Shown in pieces: positions 41,851 to 52,500 of a stretch of 64,000 nt of DNA; the stretch's first letter is position 1, and the number at the start of each line of letters is the position of its first letter. The stretch spans positions 38,797,243-38,861,242 of the forward strand of contig OY755243.1 of assembly GCA_963576725.1 (NCBI GenBank). The letters run 5' to 3'. This DNA is from Azorinus chamasolen. Its lineage: Eukaryota; Mollusca; Bivalvia; Cardiida; Solecurtidae. The position numbers and the translations under genes were made by a program. Under the pieces are notes generated by a model. That model did no database searches. It worked only from the letters and a program-made list of their open reading frames with translations, and had not been told where the DNA came from.

Positions 41851-42881
41851 CACACTGGCGGTCCGATAGCTCTTTCGACCAGTATGGCTAAGGTTATGTT
41901 TAAAAGACGATTTCGGTATAAGCGATCTGACGCTTCCAAGAAACATGTTACCATATCAGAGTACATGCTATTAATCTGTTTACAGGATACAATATCAACA
42001 TGTAATAAAGAACACAATACAATGTTTTCCTGCAAAAAATGTTCATATTTCTTCAAAGCCTCTTCAGACACTTTATCCCACTTGGGTCTAGACTCTGGTG
42101 TCCTAGAAGCACTCTGATGAATACCCTGCATTCTAAATGTACAGATAATGGGTCTTTGATTTGAAACATTGAGTGCGTTATCCCGTACAATTTCGCAGTA
42201 CAGAATTTGGCCGAGACAATGTGACGGAACCATGATATGATCGATTAACGATTCATGTTTACCATTGTAAGACACAAAAGAAGACTTAGCTCCTGTACAC
42301 ATATCCTGGGTATTCACTGACGTAAGGTCGTGTAACTTCAAAAATGATCCAATATACCTGACTCTATCACTTTCAGATTTTTTAAAGCGAGATGAGTTAA
42401 TGTGGCAATTGATATCGCCCATCACAACAACATTACCCTTAGCAGAATATAAATGTATTAAGTCTGACAGTTTATCTACATATTCCCTGTATTCCGCTAT
42501 AGAGTGATTACTACTTGGAAAGTGTACTTGAAACATATACATAAATACATTGTCAAAGCATTCGTATTGAATTCCGATAATTCTATCATCATCAATAGAT
42601 AATCTTGCTATTCTGTTTGAATATTCACGCTTCCACATAATAGCCACGTCCCCTTTCCTAATAGAACAGTTACCAGTTACGCACAAGTCACGATCGCTAA
42701 CCGAGTAATTACTGTAACTGTTATCCAGAGAGTTAAGAAAATGTAAACCTGATTTTCTTAGCCAGTGCTCGGATAACCCGCAGAAATCGATTTGCCGATC
42801 GTGCAAAACGTCACACAGGTAAGACGAGCTAGACATGAGCCCAGAGGAATTCCATGACAATAAATTTAGATCAACATTCAT
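41850..42881 (-). pseudogene. LINE copy 2 APE-type endonuclease, unbroken frame
   Basis: A 343-codon open frame starting MNVDLNLLSWNSSGL. Motifs in order: Asn 11 (SWN), Glu 38 (GLSEHW), GDIN at about residues 155-158, SLIDHIMV near 215-222 and SNQRPI near 245. The fold is the endonuclease/exonuclease/phosphatase family, which nicks target DNA for LINE integration. The last motif should contain His (SDH/SNH, as in copy 1), but here it is Gln, so the open frame is probably inactive. After the nuclease domain it runs into the ORF2 linker (RPKWDKVSEEALKKYEHFL) and is frameshifted near 41905, ending in a short unrelated tail. Confidence 0.85.
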
Positions 42882-43217
42882 AGTCTGGGTCTAAGGTCAA
42901 GTACGGATTATAATCGTCTATGTCAGATCTATTATAAACTCTTGATCTTTCTCTCACGTTGTGCGCAGTAGTAGATCTAGCGAATCGTGACCCATTGCGA
43001 GAGAACCTGGGGTTAGGTACCCATGGCCTACATACAATACCTTCTGGCCAGAAGAATGGATTATCAACCCATTGAGCTTCCCCATTGTCTATTTAGCAAC
43101 AGTTATCAAAACTAACCTAGAAATTCACTTACACATCTTTAAGGAGCGTAGCTTAATCTAAATATAATTTAAGCACCGTGACCGTGACTATAAGGGCCCG
43201 GGGGCTGCCCCCCCCCC

Positions 43218-43286
43218 CTGAACATTTAGAATTGAGTGGTTTCAAAATTGACTTTTACAGAGGCGTCAATAGGAGGAGTGGGTTAA
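43218..43286 (+). mobile_element. family A 3' end fragment
   Basis: GAGTGGTTTCAAAATTGACT, then ACAGAGGCGTCAATAGGAGG and GTGGGTTAA. Only the right end remains. It follows a C10 run at about 43210. Confidence 0.6.
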
Positions 43287-43349
43287 ATCTTACATGACAG
43301 GACAGTCTATCCCTACTTGGCCTTCGTGTCTTGTTCCAATTTGGCCATA

Positions 43350-43616
43350 CTAGTTAATTTTTTCGCCTATCATTGATGTTACACACGTGCGTAAATGCGT
43401 GTCGCTAGTTACGCCCCTGTCTTTAGAAACTGGCTTGTAGTCTTCGCGGCTGACGTTGAAATGTTTGATCCACTGCAAGCGCACTTCTTCACTGCGAGAA
43501 ATGGTGTGCAGTTTGTAAGGCTCAAAACACGGGCAGTTTTTATGCAGATTTTTTCTCCTTACCGTTGCACCATTTATAAAGTTTCTTTTGATGGTTATTG
43601 CAACAAAAAGCAGCAT
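43350..43616 (-). other. possible zinc-finger (THAP-like) coding fragment
   Basis: An 88-codon frame containing HKNCPCFEPYKLHTISRSEE and VRLQWIKHFNVSREDYKPVS. The spacing of a Trp-containing helix followed by DYKP recalls THAP domains, which bind DNA through C2CH zinc coordination, but the terminal CxxH is not in frame (TSDTHLRTC). It could be an exon or transposase fragment or chance. I do not claim a function. Confidence 0.2.
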
Positions 43617-43978
43617 ATCACTTCCCTGAACTACTTTCGTATGGCATTATATCTTATTATTCTATACAAATTCCTAAAATATCGGTCAAAAAACAAATCC
43701 ATACAATCTCAATTCTTTATTTATCAGCAAAACTTAACAGTACCGTAATGACGGAGAGTATTCATGAGCATTAATTATGTAATCATTGTTATGTGCAGAT
43801 CCGCCAAAACCGAAAGAAGTACAATAGTAGATGTGGATATTTGTGTCTTCTAAAAGTTTCCTGATTTGCTATTGCAAAACCTACATTTTAAATCTAGATC
43901 AATGGCATTTTCATGATAGACATGAGGTGTCAGTTTATTTTCCTCGCACTAACCTTAGGGAACGACTATAAATAATTG

Positions 43979-44120
43979 TTAGCCGTAAAATGCCACACAA
44001 CACGCAAGCTATTTGCCGAGAAGTCTTCATAACAGTAAAAGATATTACTATTCGCCGTACACATAGGAAGCTATTCGCCGTACAATATTCATACCACATT
44101 TATCTATTCGCCGTACACAC
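43979..44120. repeat. interspersed CTATTCGCCGTACA words
   Basis: CTATTCGCCGTACA occurs at about 44049, 44070 and 44103, with a weaker CTATTTGCCGAGAA at 44009 and AGCCGTAAAATG at 43981. Word-like ATTCGCC repeats resemble the ends of the 22.7-kb and 20.2-kb elements, but no facing terminus was found. Confidence 0.45.
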
Positions 44121-44519
44121 ACATTGTTTTTCTTTTATCAAATTCAAAGCCAATTTCGATCGTATTCTGCAATCAACGCTGGCATAAGAGTGTATTAGCT
44201 GTGTGATGACAAAGAATATGTGAAATCGTGTGCCGGAGGATTAGAAAAGCGATTGCGAACACGTTTTTGACCTCTTCGCTGCTATCTCGGTTGTACTAAT
44301 ACGATAATGATGCACCCAAAATGATTTACATACGTGAATTTGAATTGATCAGAAACCATGTAACCATTGGTTGATCTATCTACCAGTAGTTTCAAACATT
44401 GCAATGCTAGAATATGTCATAATCTATATAAACATATCAAATTACTAAATCACAGTCAATGCTTTACTTAGTAGTTTACCTAGCTATTTCCGGAGTTGTT
44501 GACATACAGTGATACAGCA

Positions 44520-44616
44520 GGCACGACTCAGACGGTGCCTATAGGAGCAATCTGATCTGGGTCTACTCTGTTTGCAAAGGCGTAGATAAAGCGTACTTAT
44601 GAAGTAAAAGGTTATT
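44520..44616 (-). mobile_element. family B element fragment
   Basis: CAGACGGTGCCTATAGGAGC, then ATCTGATCTGGGTCTACTCT and GTTTGCAAAGGCG, ending GAAGTAAAAGGTTA. The left arm beyond CACGACTCAGACGG is lost. The same fragment is at about 62058-62146. Confidence 0.55.
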
Positions 44617-44718
44617 GCCACCATATAAAATGTATGCATTACTTTCGTCTTGCATTAAGCAATTACCTGTTTGGTCGCTTAAGAGAAGTTCTATCGCAAG
44701 CTCAATTCTGAGATCGAT

Positions 44719-46545
44719 ATTAACCTATATCCTGTTAACCGCGACCTGACTCTAGGTATGAATCTTTATCCTGCTAACCGCGACCTGACTCTAGGTATAA
44801 ACCTTTATCCTGCTAACCGCGACCTGACTCTAGGTATAAACCTTTATCCTGCTAATCGCGACCTGACTCTAGGTATAACCTTTATTCTGCTAACCGCGAC
44901 CTGCCAAACTTTAACCCTGCTAACTGCTACCTGACTCTAGTTATAAATTCTGAAGGGAGGTAACTTTTATCTTGCTAACCGCAACCTGACTCACGATATC
45001 AACCTTTAGTCTGCTTACTGCTACCTGAATCTCTATATAAACCTTTATCCTGCTAACCACTACCTGACTCGTTATATAACTCTTTATCCTGCTACCTGCT
45101 ACCTGACTCTAGGTATAAACCATTACCCTACTAACCGGGACCTGACTCTCTATATAAAGCTTAATCCTGCTAACCGTGATCTGACCAAATATATTAACCT
45201 TTTTCATGCTAACCGAGACATTGCCTCGCTATATAAGCCTTTATCCTGATAACCGCTACCTGACTCTTTATATAAATCTTTATCCTGCTAACTGCAACCT
45301 GACTCTAGGTATAAACCATTACCCTACTAACCGGGACCTGACTCTCTATATAAAGCTTAATCCTGCTAACCGTGACCTGACTATATATATTAACCTTTAT
45401 AATGCTAACCGCGACATTGCTCGCTATATAAGCCTTTATCCTGGTAACCGCTACCTGACTCGTTATATAAATCTTTATCCTGCTAACTGCTACCTGACTC
45501 TAGGTAAAAACCATTATCCTGCTAACCGTGACCTGACTCAATATATAAACTTTTATCCTGCTAACCCCGATCTGACTCACTATATAAATCTTTATCCTAC
45601 TACTTGTCTCACTATATAAATCTTTATCCTGCTAACTGCTACCTGATTATCTATATAAACCTTAATTCTGCTAAATGCTATCTGACTCTATGTATAAACC
45701 ATTATCCTGCTAACCGCGACCTGACTCACTATATAAAGCTTTATCCTGCTAACCGCGACCTGGTTTAAGATATTAACCTTTATCATGCTAACTGCTACCT
45801 GACTCACAATATTAACCTTTATCCTGCTAACTGCTACACGACTTGCTATATAAACCTTATCCTGCTAACTGCTACCTGACTCGCTATGTAAATCTTTATC
45901 CTACTAACCGCTACATGACTCGCTATATAAACCTTAATCCTGCTAACTTCTATCTGACACACGATATAAACTTTTATTCTGCTAACCGCGACCTGACTCA
46001 CTATATAACCCTTGATCCTGCTAACCGCAACCTTGCTCTAGAAATAAACCTTTATCTTGCTAACCGCAAATTGACTCACTATATAAACCTTCATCCTTTA
46101 ACTGCTACCTGACTCATGATATTAACTTTTATTCTGCTAACCGCGACCTGACTCTAGGTATAAACCTTTATCCTGCTAACTGCGACCTGACTCTAGATAT
46201 AAACCTTTATCCTGCTAGCCGCGACCTGACTCTAGGTATAAACCTTTATCCTGCTAACCGCGACTTGACTCTAGGTATAAACTTTTATCCTGCTAACCGC
46301 GACCTGACTCTAGGTATAAATCTTTATCCTGCTAACCGCGACCTGACTCTAGATATAAATATATATCCTGCTAACCGCGACCTGACTCTAGGTATAAACT
46401 TTTATCCTGCTAACCGCGATCTGACTCTAGGTATCAACCTTTATCCTGCTAACCGCGACCTGACTCTAGATATAAACCTTTATCCTGCTAATCGCGACCT
46501 GACTCTAGACATAAACCTTTATTCTGCTAACCGCGACCTGACTCG
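44719..46545. repeat. 39-bp tandem array, copy 1
   Basis: About 47 units of consensus CCTGCTAACCGCGACCTGAC + TCTAGGTATAAACCTTTAT. The last nine or ten units (from about 46130) are highly uniform; middle units vary (CTGCTACCTGACTCACTATA). Since 39 is divisible by three, several frames stay open, giving 13-residue repeats such as LYPANRDLTLGIN. Interruptions by stops and frame changes argue against a real protein. Confidence 0.9.
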
Positions 46546-46548
46546 CAT

Positions 46549-46618
46549 TTGTAAACATTTTGAACCCTGATGAGACGCCGGAGTAATTCAGCGTCTCATC
46601 AGGATGCAGACTGTTTAA
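46549..46618. repeat. family D-like hairpin at array end
   Basis: GTAAACATTTTGAACCCTGA and CATCAGGATGCAGACTGTTT arms with inner palindrome GATGAGACGCCGGAGTAATT / CAGCGTCTCATC. It directly follows the last 39-bp unit. Confidence 0.6.
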
Positions 46619-46799
46619 CAACACTCGTTCACACTCATTTAGCATAGTTTTTGGAAAGCTTTAACTAGTCGGGATTAAAACAAAAATGTAGCAAATTTGA
46701 GCGGAAACAGCAGGGTTAGGGTTGAACATTGATAGCACTGGTGTTTGCCGAGTGAAGTACCACTGGAAAACAAACAACAGCTGACATTTAAAATAATAT

Positions 46800-46980
46800 A
46801 TGGTAACTATTTCCTAAATAAATATGCCATTATGCATTTTCAAACGGAGAAGACCCCTGTATGAGCCGTCTGATCTGGACCTGCTCTGTTCGCTTATGAA
46901 ATAATATAAAAATTAATTTAATTTATAATCATGGCGTAGTTATTTCTTACATGAATATTCATGGAGTAAAGGATAGGTTA
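46800..46980 (+). mobile_element. family B element, core damaged
   Basis: GCATTTTCAAACGGAGAAGA to CTGGACCTGCTCTGTTCGC with part of the left arm deleted, followed by the family flank (CTTACATGAATATTCATGGA, GTAAAGGATAGGTTA). Confidence 0.5.
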
Positions 46981-47039
46981 TAATGTTCACTGAAAACCGA
47001 TATGTTCAAAAGTTTCAGAAAGTATTGACTGGGTGTTAA

Positions 47040-47833
47040 AGTACAAAAATGAGTCATGCAGGAAACACCACATACAGAGCAAACAGTCGCCCGAACAGCA
47101 ACACAAGGAAACAGCAAATGTACATAACTATAAAAACAACAAGAGACGCATAAAGACAAAACAAACACACAATAGGAGGAAGATGGAAGCATCGCCTTGG
47201 AACGGTCAGTGACAAAAGTCACGGGGGGGGGGGATTAAACCGGTTTATGGGCGCCCAACCTCACACTTATTCTATCCCCACCCTAAAAGACAAACAGTGT
47301 AAATAAACGTATCCCCTCTCCGACTAATCTACAATAACCGCGACCGCAAATACAGTGGTAAAGTGCATGTATAACGAAAACATTTAAGTGAACAAACTGT
47401 ATCCACCTATCGCTAGTGTACTCAATGATTGAGCTGCAAACAGAGTAACTGTACAAAAGTAATATAGGTTACGAAAAAACGAAATAGTACAGATATCCGA
47501 CGTTCCATTTCTAGATTTAAGAGGTCGCTTTCATAGAGTACTAAACCTTTCTTGTCGGCGTACATGCAAAGAGGCCAGCGTGATTGCCAACTGTAAAAGG
47601 GTTCACAACCAAACATGCAGTATGTTGTAGTACTACAGGATCATATCCCTTTTTAATGAATATTTTAACGTATTTGATGAACAAAGTGAGAAAATGGGTA
47701 TGTCCAATAATTTTACGAAGTTTGTAAATCACATCAGCATAAAATTCAGGATGTGAAACACCGTGTCGCAGAAGCTCCTTGAGATAAGATTGGTACTTGC
47801 CAATAAGTGAGAGATTTCAATCGTAAAATTTAG
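47040..47833 (-). mobile_element. Penelope-like element, 5'-truncated copy
   Basis: Reverse-oriented relative of the 3' third of 37357-40298. It starts in the RT C-terminal region (ISHLLASTNLISRSFCDTVF equivalent, frame shifted) and keeps YKLRKIIGHTHFLTLFIKYV, KKGYDPVVLQHTACLVVNPF and HAGLFACTPTRKV (47732-47541), then the 3' region with a G10-11 run at about 47222, ending at GTACAAAAATGAGTC. 5' truncation is usual for target-primed retroelements. It shares its 3' end, including the GTAC boundary, with the longer copy. Confidence 0.8.
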
Positions 47834-48196
47834 AAAAAAATAAACCCTTATTTATATCATGACACCGTGAATATTAATTAAAGTATAAGTGATACAGTTC
47901 TTTCCAAGTGTACATGACGATTTATTCCCGGCTGAGGAAAATCATGTTGCCCGAGCCGTTAGGCAAAGTTTTACGGTTCGGATAATTTATATAAATCCAT
48001 TTCGGCATGTTGATTCACTAAACACGCAAATTTCCCTAAAGCGCCCCAATACATTAATTCTACACGAAGGTATCCCAAGTGGTGTGTATTGTATTTCATC
48101 GGCGTTCGTGTTATTAAAGATCGCTGGACGATATAATAACTGCTCTAAAATTAATGTGTGTGAAGTTGGCAGGCAGTTGGATATTGGCGGTTGTTT
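47834..48196. other. unassigned spacer before the satellite
   Basis: A 113-codon open frame (47889-48230, +) runs into the first satellite-like repeats. It shows no motif I recognise and its end is repeat-derived. Confidence 0.35.
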
Positions 48197-48478
48197 ATTG
48201 AATTTTCAGCTGTCAATTGGTTTTTCGTAAAATATAAGAATTGAGCGAATAAACTTCAAGGTTGTCTATTGATTTTTCAGCTGTTAGTTGGTTATTGAAT
48301 TTTCAGCTGTCAGTTGTTTATTGAATTTTCAGCTATCAATTGGTTATTAAATGTTCAGCTGTCAGTTGTTTATTGAATTTTCAGCTATCAATTGGTAATT
48401 GAATTTTCAGCTGTCAGTTGGTTATTGAATTTTCAGGTGTCAATTGGCTATTCGTAAAACATACGAATTGGGGGAAAT
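48197..48478. repeat. short-period edge of the satellite
   Basis: About eight units of 26-30 bp built on TTGGTTATTGAATTTTCAGC followed by TGTCAG. The 129-bp monomer contains the same words (GAATTTTCAGCTG, CTGTCAGTTGGTTATT), so the edge looks like a simpler form of the satellite. Confidence 0.75.
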
Positions 48479-49599
48479 AAACTGCCAGCATGAAATTGGT
48501 TATTCAGCCGTAAATTCAAAAATGTAACAGATGCGATTTTCAGCTGGTTTTGGCTGTCAGTTGGTTATTCAACTGGTTATTCGTCAAATATCCGAATCTG
48601 GCGAATATACTGCCAGCATGAAATTGGTTATTCAGCCGTAAATTAAAAAATATAACAGAGGCGAATTTTCAGCTGATTCTGGCTGTCAGTTGGTTATTCA
48701 ACTGGTTATTCGTCAAATATCCGAATGTTGTGAATCTACTGCCAGCAGGAAATTGGTTATTCAGCCGTAAATTCAGAAATGTAACAGATGAGAATTTTCA
48801 GCTGGTTCTTGCTGTCAGTTGGTTATTCAACTGGTTATTCGTTAAATATCCGAATCTGGCGAATATACTGCCAGCAGTAAATTGGTTATTCAGTCGTAAA
48901 TTAAAAAATGTAACAGAGGCGAATTTTCAGCTGATTCTGGCTGTCAGTTGGTTATTCAACTGGTTATTCGTCAAATATCTGAATCTGGCGAATATACTGC
49001 CAGCAAGAAATTGGTTATTCAGTCGTAAATTCAAAAATGTAACAGATGCGAATTTTCAGCTGATTCTGGCTGTCAGTTGGTTATTCAACTGGTTATTCGT
49101 CAAATATCCGAATCTGGCGAATCTACTGCCAGCTGAAATTTGGTTATTTAGCCGTAAATTCAAATATGTAACAGAGGCGAATTTTCAGCTGGTTCTGATT
49201 GTCAGTTGGTTATTCAACTGGTTATTCGTTAAATATCCGAATCTGGCGAATCTATTACCAGCAGGAAATTGGTTATTCTGCCGTAAATTCAAAAATGTAA
49301 CAGATGCGAATTTTCAGCTGGTTCTGGCTGTCAGTTGGTTATTCAACTGGTTATTCTGCAAATATCTGAATCTGGCGAATATACTGCCAGCAGGAAATTG
49401 GTTATTCAGCCGTAAATTCAAAAATGTAACAGATGCGAATTTTCAGCTGATTCTGGCTGTCAGTTGGTTATTCAACTGATTATTCGTCAAATATCCGAAT
49501 GTTACGAATCTACTGCCAGCAGGAAATTGGTTATTCAGCCGTAAATTCAAAAATGTAACACATGCGAATTTTCAGCTGGTTCTGGCTGTCAGTTGGTTA

Positions 49600-52500
49600 T
49601 TCAACTGGTTATTCGTCAAATATCCGAATCTGGCGAATCTACAGCCAGCAGGAAATTGGTTATTCAGCCGGAAATTCAAAAATGTAACAGAATCGAATTT
49701 CCAGCTGGTTCTGGCTGTCAGTTGGTTATTCAACTGGTTATTCGTCAAATATCCGAATCTGGCGAATCTACTGCCAGCAGGAAATTGGTTATTCAGCCGT
49801 AAAATCTAAAATGTAACACAGGCGAATTTTCAGCTGATTCTGGCTGTCAGTTGGTTATTCAACTGGTTATTCGTTTAATATCCGAATCTGGCGAATATAC
49901 TGCCAGCAGGAAATTGGTTATTCAGCTGTACATTCAAATATGTAACAGAGGCGAATTTTCAGCTGGTTCTGGCTGTTAGTTGGTTATTCAAATGGTTATT
50001 CATCAAATATCCGAATCTGGCGAATCTACTGCCAGCAGGAAATTGGTTATTCAGCTGTACATACAAATATGTAACAGAGGCGAATTTTCAGCTGGTTCTG
50101 GCTGTCAGTTGGTTATTCAAATGGTTATTCATCAAATATCCGAATCTGGCGAATCTACTGCGAGCAGGAAATTGGTTATTCAGCCGGAAATTCGAAAATG
50201 TAACAGATGCGAATTTTCAGCTGGTTCTGGCTGTCTGTTGGTTATTCAACTGGTTATTCGTCAAATATCCGAATTTGGCGAATCTACTGCGAGCAGGAAA
50301 TTGGTTATTCAGCCGTAAAATCTAAAATGTAACAGAGGCGAATTTTCAGCTGATTCTGACTGTCAGTTGGTTATTCAACTGGTTATTCGTCAAATATCCG
50401 AATCTGGCGAATATACTGCCAGCAGGAAATTGGTTATTCAGCCGTAAATTCAAATATGTAACAGAGGCGAATTTTCAGCTGGTTCTGGCTGTCAGTTGGA
50501 TATTCAACTGGTTGTTCTTCAAATATCCGAATCTGACGAATATACTGCCAGCAAGAAATTGGTTATTCAGCCGTAAATTCAAAAATGTAACACATGCGAA
50601 TTTTCTGCTGTCTCTGGCTGTCAGTTGGTTATTCAACTGATTATTCGTGAAATATCCGAATCTGGCGAATATACTGCCAGCATGAAATTGGTTATTCAGC
50701 CGTAAAATCAAAAATGTAACAGGCGAATTTTCAGTTGGTTCTGGCTGTCAGTTGGTTATTCAACTGGTTATTCGTCAAATATCCGAATCTGACGAATCTA
50801 CTGCCAGCATGAAATTGGTTATTCAGCCGTAAATTCAAAAATGTAACAAAGGCGAATTTTCATCTGGTTCTGGCTGTCAGTTGGTTATTCAACTGGTTAT
50901 TCGTCAAATATCCGAATCTTGCGAATCTACTGCCAGCAGGAAATTGGTTATTCAGCCGTAAATTCAAAAATATAACAGATGCGAATTTTCAGCTGGTTCT
51001 GGCTGTCAGTTGGTTATTCAACTGGTTATTCGTCAAATATCCGAATGTTTCGAATCTACTGCCAGCATGAAATTGGTTATTCAGCCGTAAATTCAAAAAT
51101 GTAACAAAGGCGAATTTTCATCTGGTTCTGGCTGTCAGTTGGTTATTCAACTGGTTATTCGTCAAATATCCAGTCTTGCGAATCTACTGCCAGCAGGAAA
51201 TTGGTTATTCAGCCGTAAATTTAAAAATGTAACAGAGGCGAATTTTCAGCTGGTTCTGGCTGGCAGTTGGTTATTCAACTGGTTATTCGTTAAATATCCG
51301 AATCTGGCGAATATACTGCTAGCAGGAAATTGGTTATTCAGCCGTAAATTCAAAAATGAATCAGAGGCGAATTGTCAGCTGGTTCTGGCTGTCAGTTGGT
51401 TATTCAACTGTTTATTCGTCAAATATCTGAATCTGGCGAATATACTGCCAGCATGAAATTGGTTATTCAGCCGTAAATACAAAAATGTAACAGATGCGAA
51501 TTTTCAGCTGGTTCTGGCTGTCAGTTGGTTATTCAACTGGTTATTCGTTAAATATCCGAATCTGGCGAATCTACTGCCAGCAGGAAATTGGTTATTCAGC
51601 CATAAATTCAAAAATTAAACAGAGGCGAATTTTCAGCTGGTTCTGGCTGTCAGTTGGTTATTCAACTGGTTATTCGTCAAATATCCGAATGTTGCGAATC
51701 TACTGCCAGCAGGAAATTGGTTATTCAGCCGTAAATTTAAAAATGTAACAGAGGCGAATTTTCAGCTGGTTCTGACTGTCAGTTGGTTATTCAACTTATT
51801 ATTCGTCAAATATCAGAATGTTGCGAATCTGCTGCCAGCAGGAAATTGGTTATTCAGCCATAAATTCAAAAAAATGTAACACATGCGAATTTTCAGCTGG
51901 TTCTGGCTGTCAGTTGGTTATTCAACTGGTTATTCGTCAAATATCCGAATCTGGCGAATCTACAGCCAGCAGGAAATTGGTTATTCAGCCGGAAATTCAA
52001 AAATGTAACAGAATCGAATTTCCAGCTGGTTCTGGCTGTCAGTTGGTTATTCAACTGGTTATTCGTCAAATATCCGAATCTGGCGAATCTACTGCCAGCA
52101 GGAAATTGGTTATTCAGCCGTAAAATCTAAAATGTAACACAGGCGAATTTTCAGCTGATTCTGGCTGTCAGTTGGTTATTCAACTGGTTATTCGTTTAAT
52201 ATCCGAATCTGGCGAATATACTGCCAGCAGGAAATTGGTTATTCAGCTGTACATTCAAATATGTAACAGAGGCGAATTTTCAGCTGGTTCTGGCTGTCAG
52301 TTGGTTATTCAAATGGTTATTCATCAAATATCCGAATCTGGCGAATCTACTGCCAGCAGGAAATTGGTTATTCAGCTGTACATTCAAATATGTAACAGAG
52401 GCGAATTTTCAGCTGGTTCTGGCTGTCAGTTGGTTATTCAAATGGTTATTCATCAAATATCCGAATCTGGCGAATCTACTGCGAGCAGGAAATTGGTTAT

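Larger units (their letters stand above)
35203..43091. repeat. segmental duplication, copy 2
   Basis: Direct repeat of 26994-32394. Homology starts at ACTAGACC and stops abruptly at CCATTGTCTATT, just beyond the LINE ORF1 stop in copy 1. The starts are 8.2 kb apart. Shared family A decay shows that the duplication is younger than that insertion. Copy-specific insertions lie at 35511-35997 and 37357-40298. Confidence 0.8.
44398..46618. repeat. duplicated 39-bp-array segment, copy 1
   Basis: From ATTGCAATGCTAGAATATGT to CAGACTGTTTAA this recurs in direct orientation at 61927-64000 with near identity. Its left edge is sharp: upstream sequences (TTTCAAAC versus CCACTTT) are unrelated. Its right edge cannot be set because copy 2 reaches the end of the window. 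Confidence 0.85.

Noticed and set aside
44719..46545. CRISPR-like regular repeat array
   Set aside because: Units are contiguous 39-bp repeats without unique spacers, in a eukaryotic context.
46556..46600. Hammerhead ribozyme suggested by CTGATGAG
   Set aside because: No GAAA box and no matching stem arrangement; the sequence is simply the arm of a family D hairpin.
47889..48230. 113-codon frame before the satellite
   Set aside because: Its last third is satellite-type repeat and the remainder has no recognisable motif.
48730..49479. 249-codon open frame within the satellite, resembling a hydrophobic repeat protein
   Set aside because: It consists only of 129-bp monomers (3 x 43). Equivalent frames open and close throughout the array as single bases vary, and the minus strand is open too.
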